Source: G965276675 sp965276675 (GTDB taxonomy: Bacteria > Acidobacteriota > Terriglobia > Terriglobales > Acidobacteriaceae). From it: a stretch of 64,000 bases of DNA. Position numbers and translations under genes: made by a program. Where the stretch lies: assembly GCA_965276675.1 (NCBI GenBank), contig OZ255624.1, positions 1,426,001-1,490,000 on the forward strand, written 5' to 3'. Positions 27,164-34,491 of the stretch are shown in pieces (positions within the stretch are counted from its first letter, which is position 1; every line of letters starts with the position of its first letter). The notes below the pieces were generated by a model. The model made no database searches. It saw nothing but the letters and a program-made list of their open reading frames with translations, and was not told the origin of the DNA.

Positions 27164-28050
27164 TCAGAGTTCCAGGCGGTAAAAACGGACCGCATTGTGA
27201 CGCCAGAACTTGCGTTGATCCGTCTCGTTGACTCCGTCCATCATCTCCTCAAGGATCGCGACCCAGCGGCTGAAGCTAATGGCCTGAATGGCGACCGGCC
27301 AATCCCCCCGAACAAGATGCGCTCAAACCCAAATGCCTCAATGGCAACCTCGATATAGCGCTTGAGCTCGCCAACGTTCCACGCCTGATGATCGGCCTCA
27401 GTCGCTAAGCCGGAAATCTTGCACCAGAGATTGGGGAAACGCGCCAGCGCGCGCATTTGATCGCCCCAAGGCTGCATCGCACTATTTTTGATGGCGGGTT
27501 TACCTATATGATCGAGCACCATCGGAACGTCCGGAACACTCTCCATAAACTTTAGAGTATTCTGCATATGCCGGTGATCAATACAAATGTCGAAAGACAA
27601 GTCAAAATCCACAAGGGTGCGGACGCCAGCGATAAAATCGGGACGTAGACAGAATTTGAGGTCTGGCTCGAACTGTATAATCCGGCGTATCCCGCGCAGA
27701 ATCTTATAGCGCGTGAGGTGCTCGAGGTCGGCCCGTACAGCGAAGCCCTTTTCCAGAGGTGCCCAGGCTACCATGCCCTTAACGCGGCGATCGAGCACCG
27801 CGAGCTCTGCAACCCAGGCCGCTTCCGCCTCGAAACCGCTGGGCTCGACCTCACATTGGATGAAGACCATCGCCTCGATCGACACAGAACTTGTGGTAGT
27901 ACGGTAATCGCTCAGCAGGTACGGGCGGTTCAGGAGCGCATTGTTGTCCAACCAGGAATAACGCAGCGTCGCTGGGTCCCAAAGGTGAAGATGCGCGTCA
28001 ATGATGGGAAATTTCGGATGGGAAATTTCGGCAAATCCACTCCTAGCCAC
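27164..28050 (-). pseudogene. amidohydrolase family 2 protein (L-fuconolactonase/rhamnonolactonase-like), frameshifted near its C-terminus
   Basis: The N-terminal ~245 residues are normal: the metal-binding HxH in IIDAHLHLWDP, a central MVLDHIGKPAI motif and LWCKISGL. The frame then leaves the family at FERILFGG. In another frame the proper ending reads DWPVAIQAISF, then RWVAILEEMM, and stops at 27164, three bases before the ABC ATPase start. The slip is in a G6 run (C27304-C27309 on the plus strand); seven or four G would restore the frame. The 5' end also carries a 14-bp tandem duplication that changed the start region. COG3618 proteins open sugar lactones, which suits a rhamnose- or fucose-type catabolic operon. 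Confidence 0.8.
28004..28031. repeat. 14-bp tandem duplication at the start of the amidohydrolase gene
   Basis: ATGGGAAATTTCGG occurs at 28004-28017 and 28018-28031. On the coding strand this duplicates the KFPII-coding region. With one copy removed, a GTG-initiated frame reading VDLPKFPIIDAH results, with AGGA just before it. With both copies the open frame starts from a different upstream GTG. Confidence 0.9.
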
Positions 28051-28102
28051 TTGGCTATGCGACGAGATTGGTCATTGTCATTAACCCCGGTGTAGTTTCC
28101 CG

Positions 28103-28132
28103 GCCTCACCACAGTCCCGGTGAGGCTTTTTT
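28103..28132 (+). terminator. rho-independent terminator
   Basis: GCCTCACC (28103-28110) pairs exactly with GGTGAGGC (28119-28126) across an 8-base loop and is followed by a T run with TTTCTTTT. It points rightwards, yet no plus-strand gene precedes it within 3 kb. It may be an orphan left by insertion or rearrangement at the edge of the mobile element. Confidence 0.75.
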
Positions 28133-28181
28133 CTTTTGGTCGATATTCATGCCCAGGCGGACACACTCGGTATTAGCCTGC

Positions 28182-28394
28182 ATGACAACGACTCCGCAAG
28201 CACCTGCACTACCTCGCATCCTGTACGACCGCAAGAACGCCGCCTTCGCCCTGTCGATTTCCGTTCGCTCCTACGATTACCTGGTCGCGAGCAAGAAGAT
28301 CCAAACCCGCCGCCTCGGCAAGAAGATCATGGTGACCCATGGTGAGTTGATGCGATTCGCACAGGGGAATCACTTCGAGTCGGTAGCGTCTTAA
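28182..28394 (+). CDS. small DNA-binding protein, probable excisionase-like
   Basis: A 70-residue protein from ATG 28182. The middle (FALSISVRSYDYLVASKKIQ followed by TRRLGKKIMV) has the shape of an excisionase or MerR-like winged helix, in which a short recognition helix is followed by an Arg/Lys-rich wing. Its size and position immediately before an integrase gene suggest a recombination directionality factor. An upstream in-frame ATG (28149) would add 11 residues. Binding targets may be the inverted repeats at 28407-28453. Confidence 0.65.
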   Translation: MTTTPQAPALPRILYDRKNAAFALSISVRSYDYLVASKKIQTRRLGKKIMVTHGELMRFAQGNHFESVAS

Positions 28395-28406
28395 TTTCGC
28401 TTGCCG

Positions 28407-28453
28407 TGCCTGTTTCTGCGGATGTACTAATTATTAGTCCTAACAAACAGGCA
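28407..28453. promoter_or_regulatory. nested inverted repeats upstream of the integrase
   Basis: TGCCTGTTT (28407-28415) is the exact reverse complement of AAACAGGCA (28445-28453). Inside lies a second palindrome, ACTAAT-T-ATTAGT (28426-28438). The structure sits between the excisionase-like gene and int, 12 bases before the int start. It could be an operator for int expression or an attenuating hairpin. Confidence 0.6.
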
Positions 28454-28464
28454 CTGGGGGCAAC

Positions 28465-29508
28465 ATGCGGGGTGTTTATGAGCGGGTCAGGGGTTCCGGG
28501 GTTTGGTGGATCAACTACTACGTTGCAGGAAAGCAGTATCGCGAGAAGGTCGGGAGCAAGTCGGCTGCGATTAAGCTCTATGGCGTAAGGAAGGCCGATG
28601 CTCTGGCCGGGCGCAAACTGCCCGAGATCAAAAACTCGAAGGTCGTGACGATCTCTCAACTGATCGACGACGTTCTGGAGTTCACTGAGCAGCACAAGGA
28701 TCGCCGCAGCTACATCAGCAAGGGCGAGATCGTGCGCAAGTCGCTCGGCTCTCGCCCAGCTGATGATCTAAAGCCTCAGGAGCTGGAACGCTGGCTCAGG
28801 TCACACTGCAAAACCGGTGCCACGTCGAATCGCTACAAGGCATTCGTCTCCCTCTGCTACCGCGAAGGCATTCGCAATGGGAAAGTCGCCACGAACCCAG
28901 CCCGCCTCATCCGTCAGAAAAAAGAGAATGCAGGCCGCGCTCGGTTCCTTTCGCGCGAGGAATACGACCGTCTACACGCCGCGATCGCGAAGCTATTCCC
29001 GGAGCACCTTGCTGAGTTCGTCGTGAGCGTCCACACCGGTATGCGCCTTACAGAGCAATACTCATGCGACTGGTATCAGGTCCACCCTGACCGCCGTGCA
29101 ATTGAACTCAGCAAAACGAAGAACGGTACCGCTCGAACGGTGCGTCTGAACGATGCGGCGATCACCGCGATACTCTCGTTGAAGCGCGTGTCACAGAAGC
29201 GTACTGACCGCGTGTTTATGCGCCAAGGTACAAAGGCAGCATTCGATACCCGCTCGTGGTTCGTCCCCTGCATGAGCGAGGCCGGAATCAAGGGATACGT
29301 CTGGCACGCGAACCGCCACACCTTCTGCTCGTGGCTGGCGATGGCCGGTGCTACTGACCGAGAGATCATGGACGCCGCCGGGCACAAAACCCTCTCGATG
29401 GCAGCCCGTTACAGCCACCTTTCGCCTGCCCATCAGCAATCAGTGGTTGACCGCCTTACCGCCGGTATTCCGAAAAACCAACAGGTACCAGAACAGGCAC
29501 CAGCCTAA
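28465..29508 (+). CDS. tyrosine recombinase / integrase
   Basis: A 347-residue phage-type integrase. The N-terminal part carries a SAM-like core-binding domain (about residues 60-150). The catalytic domain shows the expected residues: Arg in HTGMRLTEQ (~195), HANRHTFCSWLA (His and Arg, ~278-285), GHKTLS His (~303) and the nucleophile Tyr in ARYSHLS (~314). It catalyses site-specific integration and excision. A tRNA-Leu 3' fragment lies 51 bp downstream and is the natural attachment site. No lesion is seen, so it may be active. Confidence 0.95.
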   Translation: MRGVYERVRGSGVWWINYYVAGKQYREKVGSKSAAIKLYGVRKADALAGRKLPEIKNSKVVTISQLIDDVLEFTEQHKDRRSYISKGEIVRKSLGSRPADDLKPQELERWLRSHCKTGATSNRYKAFVSLCYREGIRNGKVATNPARLIRQKKENAGRARFLSREEYDRLHAAIAKLFPEHLAEFVVSVHTGMRLTEQYSCDWYQVHPDRRAIELSKTKNGTARTVRLNDAAITAILSLKRVSQKRTDRVFMRQGTKAAFDTRSWFVPCMSEAGIKGYVWHANRHTFCSWLAMAGATDREIMDAAGHKTLSMAARYSHLSPAHQQSVVDRLTAGIPKNQQVPEQAPA

Positions 29509-29559
29509 AAACACGTAATTGCAATCGCTGTCTGAACCGTTGTAAATAATTGATTTTAT

Positions 29560-29617
29560 TGGTGCCGGGAGGGGGGTCGAACCCCCACGAGGTTGCCCTC
29601 GGCGGATTTTGAGTCCG
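29560..29617 (-). other. attachment site: 58-nt 3' fragment of a tRNA-Leu(CAA) gene
   Basis: On the minus strand the sequence runs from the anticodon stem-loop (CTCAAAA loop, anticodon CAA) through the long variable arm (GAGGG/CCTC pairing), the T arm (GGGGGTTCGACCCCC) and the acceptor 3' strand ending CCA at 29560. The acceptor 5' strand and D arm are absent and the sequence diverges at 29618, so this is not a working tRNA. Integrases that target tRNA genes leave such a copy at one element end. Because the 5' half is missing on the right, the element bounded here should extend to the right, with the intact tRNA at its far end. Confidence 0.85.
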
Positions 29618-29767
29618 TTTCTATCCGACTCGCACAGACTAGCACAGACCCGCATATTGGCTAAAATACCAGTGTTTGCGGGTATTCCTCGCGTTTTCCA
29701 CATTGCACCAGCTCGCACATTGTCGCACCAAATTACGGTACAAGGTGTCACCAAAAGTGTCACCGCC

Positions 29768-29989
29768 TCATGGAAATCCGTCGAACAGCTCTCGCGTAGA
29801 AACAGACAGTGCTTTGGCGAGTTTGACGATGTTCTCAAGCGCGATGTTCCGCTCTCCCCGTTCAACGCCCCCGACGTAATTACGGTGGAGACCCGCCTTT
29901 TCCGCCAACTCTTCCTGCGACATCTCACGGGAGCCGCGAATCCTTCGCACCGTCGAGCCGAACCGAGATTTGACGGAGTTGGTCGCCAC
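29768..29989 (-). CDS. XRE-family transcriptional regulator
   Basis: A 73-residue Cro/C1-type protein that is almost entirely one helix-turn-helix domain: VRRIRGSREMSQEELAEKAG, then LHRNYVGGVERGERN, then a LAKALSVSTRELF closing helix. The start is read as GTG 29989, with GGAGA immediately upstream. Small single-domain XRE proteins at this position in mobile elements usually repress transfer or excision genes. It is divergent from the conjugation operon, whose promoter region contains a strong palindrome at 30415-30437. Confidence 0.9.
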   Translation of the reverse strand: MATNSVKSRFGSTVRRIRGSREMSQEELAEKAGLHRNYVGGVERGERNIALENIVKLAKALSVSTRELFDGFP

Positions 29990-30173
29990 TCTCCAATGGT
30001 TCTGCGGCGACCACTATGAGTCTACACACGATGAGTGTGATAGCCTCGCTGTTTGTGAAGAGTCGATCAACGAACGGGATTCCTCTGGCGGTCGAGCATT
30101 CGGACGAGCATAATATGACGTGCCCCCCAGCAGAGCTGTCGGAATGGATCAAGAACATGCCACAGGTGCGACC

Positions 30174-30392
30174 ATGAAAGAAGACTTTGTCGCGTGTCCA
30201 GAAGTGTCAGGTAAGACCGTAGTCGCACTCAAAATCTTCCGTGACACCGGAGACGGCAATGAGTGCCAGATAGAGTTTACCGACGGCACGAGCTTCAACC
30301 TTTGCTTCGGCGTGAAACCAACAATCGAAGCGAACCTGATTCGTCCAGGCGTAGGTGAACCTGAAAAACTCCATCGCTACGAAGTGGACTAG
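30174..30392 (+). CDS. small protein of unknown function
   Basis: A 72-residue protein starting MKEDFVACPEVSGKTV. ATG 30174 is chosen because family-like sequence begins there; in-frame starts further upstream (30144) exist and neither has a strong ribosome site. The alternating polar/hydrophobic pattern (VVALKIFRD, CQIEFTDGTSFNLCFGV) suggests a small beta-barrel or sheet protein. It lies between the XRE regulator and the secretion operon. I do not recognise a family. Confidence 0.6.
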   Translation: MKEDFVACPEVSGKTVVALKIFRDTGDGNECQIEFTDGTSFNLCFGVKPTIEANLIRPGVGEPEKLHRYEVD

Positions 30393-30414
30393 CAGCTAGC
30401 AGAACTTTATAGCG

Positions 30415-30437
30415 ATGTATTCCGGCTGGGAATACAT
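30415..30437. promoter_or_regulatory. perfect palindrome upstream of the type IV secretion operon (candidate operator)
   Basis: ATGTATTCC (30415-30423) is the exact reverse complement of GGAATACAT (30429-30437), with a 5-base spacer. A further ATTCCC extends symmetry around the following ACATG. It sits about 85 bases before the first secretion gene. A dimeric repressor such as the neighbouring XRE protein is a plausible ligand; a short RNA hairpin is the alternative. Confidence 0.55.
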
Positions 30438-30520
30438 GATTCCCGCCCAGGCATTGGACTTCTGACCTTGATAGTCCTACGTTTGCGCCATCCCGACATG
30501 AGTCGGATGGAGGTGCAAAC

Positions 30521-30844
30521 ATGAAGAAGAATTCCAGTGCAGCCCGAGTCAAGAAGCCCCTTCCCAGGCTCTCTTTCTCGGGCTTCTTGCTGCTCGCCTT
30601 GCTCGTGACGCCACTCGCGGCTCACGCACAGGGCGGCTCCCCTTTCGACTCCGGCCTTACGGCGATGCAAACCCTCTTCACCGGCACGATTGCTAAGGTC
30701 ACAAGCCTGATTGCGATTGTGCTCGGAGGGTACGCCTTCGCTCACGGGGAACCCGGCGCGAAGAAGACGCTGGCCGGAGTTGCGGCAGGCAGCGGTATCG
30801 CTGTCCTTGCCGTGAACGTCCTAACTTGGCTCTGGGGTGTATAG
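30521..30844 (+). CDS. virB2: VirB2/TrbC-family conjugative pilin precursor
   Basis: A 107-residue precursor with a long signal peptide (residues ~1-36, cut after AHAQ). Two hydrophobic helices follow: ITKVTSLIAIVLGGYAF-like (~57-75) and GIAVLAVNVLTWLWGV at the C-terminus. This is the standard pilin layout. A strong GGAGG site lies nine bases before the ATG. It is the first gene of the transfer operon, so its promoter sets expression of the whole apparatus. Confidence 0.88.
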   Translation: MKKNSSAARVKKPLPRLSFSGFLLLALLVTPLAAHAQGGSPFDSGLTAMQTLFTGTIAKVTSLIAIVLGGYAFAHGEPGAKKTLAGVAAGSGIAVLAVNVLTWLWGV

Positions 30845-30895
30845 CCCTTCGGACTTGTCCTTCAATTCATGCAAGTTTCACCCGCGAGGGGCTGT

Positions 30896-31192
30896 ATGAC
30901 AGAACTCACACCAAGACGCCGCAATCGGGTCTACAAGGCTCTGCATAAGCCCCTCACGTATCTCGGAGTGGAACGCACGGTCTTCTACTTCGTCTGCGTA
31001 GGCGCAGTGGGGGCCTTCAATCTGCTCAACTCTCTGCTGGCCGGAGCCGCAATTTTCATCGGCGGCTACATCTTCGGACGCTGGGTAACAACTGCCGACC
31101 CGGCTTTCCTTCAAATCATGGGCAAGTCCGAACGGTTCAAGGCTCGCTACGACGGCGCCAAACAACAAGTACCCAACGTGGAGATACGGTGA
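30896..31192 (+). CDS. virB3: VirB3/TrbD-family membrane protein
   Basis: A 98-residue protein beginning MTELTPRRRNRVYKALHKPL. The basic N-terminus is followed by a pair of hydrophobic helices (FYFVCVGAVGAFNLL and AGAAIFIGGYIFG), which is the VirB3 pattern of an inner-membrane partner of VirB4. An in-frame ATG nine codons earlier lacks a ribosome site. The stop overlaps the start of the next gene (TGATG). Confidence 0.88.
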   Translation: MTELTPRRRNRVYKALHKPLTYLGVERTVFYFVCVGAVGAFNLLNSLLAGAAIFIGGYIFGRWVTTADPAFLQIMGKSERFKARYDGAKQQVPNVEIR

Positions 31193-33711
31193 TGCTTCGA
31201 CTCGACAAGATCGTCAAGCCGTGGAAGGATGCCGGCTCGCTCAATGCGAATGTCAACCTCTATGGGTTCTGGGACGAGACCACCTTCCTCACCAAGAGCG
31301 GCGATCTCGGAGTTGTCCTAAAAGTCTGCGGCGTAGATTTTGAGAGCTTGGACCAGGCTGGACAGGAACTCGCGGTGAGGCGTTTAGAAGCAGCACTCAA
31401 GTCCTTCGGACCAGGCTTCCACGTCTACCAGTATCTCTTTAAGACCAACAGACCCAAGATGCCGTTCGCACATTATGGCGACGCACTGATCGATGCAGCC
31501 ATTGACCAACGCCGCGAGTTCTTCGAGCAGAAACGAGACCGGCTCTACGACATTGAGATTTTCTACGCCGTTGTGCTGGAAGGCGCACGCTCGAAAACGG
31601 GCATCTCCGCAGCGCTTGGACGCTTTCCAAGCGATCCGAGCGGCGCTATCCGCGAACTGAAGGCACAGTTTACCGGCGACAACATGAAGGTGCTTCTGCG
31701 CTCGCAGATCCAGCGAGACCAGGTTCGGCTCGAACAGCGGGTACAGGCTTTTCGGCTGCAACTTTGCGATTTCGTCGAAATCGACCTGCTCTCTCAAGAA
31801 GATCAGTTCCACTTTCTCCGTCGCTTGCTGAACTTCGATCCGTGGCGCATCGCCGGTAAACCGCAGACTTCGCAGTACCTTGACTTTCAAGTCGTCAACT
31901 CGGACATCACGGCGGAGAGAGACCACCTACGAATAGGCGACCACTACGTTCGTCTCCTCACGATGCGCGAAGCGATCACCGAGACCCGGCCCCTCGTTCT
32001 CGACAAGCTGCTCAAGATCGAAGCCAACTTCTACGCCGTAACCGAGTGGACCCCCCTTGCTACTGACGTTGCAAAGAAGGAGGTCATCAAACGTCGCCGC
32101 CACGCAAACGTGTCAAAGGCCGGCTTCATCTCTTCGATGAAAGAGGAAAGCAAGGTCAACCAGCGTGACGTACTGATCGACGAAGGGAAGCAGGCCGACA
32201 TCGAGGCGCTGGGCGATTGCCTCCGCGCTCTGGCCGATGGTCAGGTGCTCGGCGATATGTCGCTGACGATTGTGCTCTACGACGAGAAGCGTTCGATCGT
32301 TGACCATGAAGTGTCCGACTTCGCCAGCATCTTCACGAACGCGGACGGAACGCTCTTTCCCGAGACCTATAACCAGCTCAATGCGCTGTTCGCCGTAGTA
32401 CCCGGCAATTACGCGCAGAACCTTCGCAAGATGTACCTGCTTCTCAGCAACTACGCCGACCTCTCATTCTTCTTCACCATTCTCCAGGGCGAGAAACACA
32501 ATGCACATCTCGGGACCGAGTACCTCGCCATCCTTGAGACGGACAATGCAACCCCGTACTACCTCAATCTCCACAATGGCGAGGTAGCCCACACGCTCAT
32601 CCTCGGGATGACCGGCTCAGGCAAGAGCTTCCTGTGCAATTTCCTGCTGACCAACGCGCAGAAGTACAGGCCGCTGACGTACATCTTCGACATCGGCGGA
32701 TCGTTTCAGTCGCTTACCGAAATCTTCGGTGGCAGCTATCTGAACGTCGGCCAGGAGTCGCGGGATTTCCGTATCAACCCGTTCTCGCTCCAACCGACCA
32801 AAGACAATTTGCAATTCCTCTTCTCATTCTTCCGCGTACTGATCGAGGGAAACGGCCAGCGGTACAGGATGGACTTCAAAGAAGAACGCAAGCTCTGGGC
32901 CGCAATCGAGAATATGTACGTCATCGAGCCGGAGCAGCGTCGGCTCTCGACATTCGCAGAGATCATCGGTGAGTTGAAGGAGCGTCTGCACCGCTGGACC
33001 CAGGACGGGCAATACGGCTTCCTGTTCGACAATGCCGACGACACGCTGACGTTCTCCAGCTTCCAAACCTTCAACTTCGGTGGCTGGGGCGATGCACCGG
33101 ATGTCTTGGAGCCGCTGCTCTTCTACGTCCTGCACAGGGCCTCGCTGCAGATCGCCGATCCCTTGTTGCTCAGTACGTTCAAGCTCTTTCTGCTTGACGA
33201 AGCGTGGCTCTTCATCAAGAACGAGACTATCCGCAACTACATCGTGCAGGCCCAGAAGACGTGGCGCAAGCACAATGCCGCCTTGATCCTCGCTACGCAA
33301 TCGATCAAGGAGCTTGAGGAATCGGGGATGCTTCAGGTTGTCGCGGAGAGCTGCCCGACCAAGATCTTTCTCGCCAACCCGGAGATGAATCGGGCCGTTT
33401 ACCGCGAAGCGTTCCACCTCAACGACACGGAACTCGAAATCATCTCCGACCTGACGCGCGGGCAGATGCTCATTCGGAAGGCAGAGTCCTCCAAGAAAGT
33501 TCGGCTGAACGTCGATTGCGTTTCGTACTGGATTGCGACCAACAACGCGAGGGACAACCAGCTCAAGCGCGATTACTTCGCCCGCTATGGCGTCGCCGAG
33601 GGCGTTCGCCGGCTAGCCGAAGATCACCCCTTTCCATTCTCCGACCACGCCGCTAAGAAGCCCGTGGCTTCCACCTCAACCGGACGCCAACGCAAAGGAG
33701 CCGTCGCATGA
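31192..33711 (+). CDS. virB4: VirB4/TrbE-family type IV secretion ATPase
   Basis: An 839-residue ATPase from ATG 31192, overlapping the previous stop. The N-terminal ~430 residues match the CagE/TrbE/VirB domain. The C-terminal motor has Walker A GMTGSGKSFLCNFLL (~residue 470), DIGGSFQSL and Walker B LFLLDEAWLF (~665), then LATQSIKEL. It supplies energy for pilus assembly and DNA transfer at the inner membrane. The size is normal and no lesion is seen. Confidence 0.95.
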   Translation: MLRLDKIVKPWKDAGSLNANVNLYGFWDETTFLTKSGDLGVVLKVCGVDFESLDQAGQELAVRRLEAALKSFGPGFHVYQYLFKTNRPKMPFAHYGDALIDAAIDQRREFFEQKRDRLYDIEIFYAVVLEGARSKTGISAALGRFPSDPSGAIRELKAQFTGDNMKVLLRSQIQRDQVRLEQRVQAFRLQLCDFVEIDLLSQEDQFHFLRRLLNFDPWRIAGKPQTSQYLDFQVVNSDITAERDHLRIGDHYVRLLTMREAITETRPLVLDKLLKIEANFYAVTEWTPLATDVAKKEVIKRRRHANVSKAGFISSMKEESKVNQRDVLIDEGKQADIEALGDCLRALADGQVLGDMSLTIVLYDEKRSIVDHEVSDFASIFTNADGTLFPETYNQLNALFAVVPGNYAQNLRKMYLLLSNYADLSFFFTILQGEKHNAHLGTEYLAILETDNATPYYLNLHNGEVAHTLILGMTGSGKSFLCNFLLTNAQKYRPLTYIFDIGGSFQSLTEIFGGSYLNVGQESRDFRINPFSLQPTKDNLQFLFSFFRVLIEGNGQRYRMDFKEERKLWAAIENMYVIEPEQRRLSTFAEIIGELKERLHRWTQDGQYGFLFDNADDTLTFSSFQTFNFGGWGDAPDVLEPLLFYVLHRASLQIADPLLLSTFKLFLLDEAWLFIKNETIRNYIVQAQKTWRKHNAALILATQSIKELEESGMLQVVAESCPTKIFLANPEMNRAVYREAFHLNDTELEIISDLTRGQMLIRKAESSKKVRLNVDCVSYWIATNNARDNQLKRDYFARYGVAEGVRRLAEDHPFPFSDHAAKKPVASTSTGRQRKGAVA

Positions 33712-34487
33712 AAACCCCACTTCCCGTACTTATCCTCGCATCGGCCATGTCTGCGACATCGGCCTTTGCTCAGGCCATGCCTACCGCTCCAACAGAGCAG
33801 GCGCGCACGGTGCAGTATCACTCGCAAGACATCGTGCCGATCCGGGCAAAGGTCAAGTACACGACCCTGATTGTGGTGCCCTCCACCGAAAAGATTATGG
33901 AGGCCGCCACAGGCGACAAGGATTTTTGGATCGTCGATGTGGTCGGGAGCTTCTGCTTCGTGCATCCGGCAAAGGCAAATATAAGCTCAAACCTGAATCT
34001 CATCACGGACAAAGGCAACATCTATAGCTTCACCTTGCAGGACATCTCCAGCCAGGGCGGCGATCCAGACCTCAAGGTGATTGTCCAGCCCGCCGACCCC
34101 TCTTCGATCACGGCGGCGGCAGGGCCAGCACAGTACGTCCCCGCCGTGCAGCTTGACCAGACCCGCGAGCAGCTTGCCACCCTCCAGAGTCACGTCACCC
34201 AGGCTGTAGACGAGTACAAGAGCGCCTATCCGATGCGCCTAAAGTTCGACTATACCTTCAAGGCGAACGAAGAACCATTCGGCATTCAGTCGATCTACCA
34301 CGATGACAAGTTCACCTACATCAAGACGACCGCGCAAGAGAAGTTCAGCGTGTACGAGATAAAGGACGGGAAGCCCGACCTCATCAACTATGACCTGCGC
34401 GAAGGGACGTACATCATCCCGAAGATCGTCGATAAAGGCTACGTCGAACTCGGCAAGAAGCACATGGATTTCGCGCGAAAGGGGTAG
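33708..34487 (+). CDS. virB9: VirB9/TrbG-family outer core protein
   Basis: A 259-residue protein with a signal peptide (residues 1-22, cut near AFAQA). The IVPIRAKVKYTTLIVVPSTE and DFWIVDVVGSFCFVHPAKA stretches are the beta-strand pattern of the VirB9 N-terminal domain. The C-terminal PMRLKFDYTF, IYHDDKFTYIKT and GTYIIPKIVDKGYVELG match the CagX/VirB9 C-terminal sandwich. With VirB10 and the lipoprotein it should form the outer-membrane core. It overlaps virB4 by 4 bp. Confidence 0.9.
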   Translation: MKTPLPVLILASAMSATSAFAQAMPTAPTEQARTVQYHSQDIVPIRAKVKYTTLIVVPSTEKIMEAATGDKDFWIVDVVGSFCFVHPAKANISSNLNLITDKGNIYSFTLQDISSQGGDPDLKVIVQPADPSSITAAAGPAQYVPAVQLDQTREQLATLQSHVTQAVDEYKSAYPMRLKFDYTFKANEEPFGIQSIYHDDKFTYIKTTAQEKFSVYEIKDGKPDLINYDLREGTYIIPKIVDKGYVELGKKHMDFARKG

Positions 34488-34491
34488 GCCC

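Noticed and set aside
29560..29650. A functional tRNA-Leu gene.
   Set aside because: Only the part from the anticodon stem to the 3' CCA is present; the D arm and 5' acceptor strand are missing.
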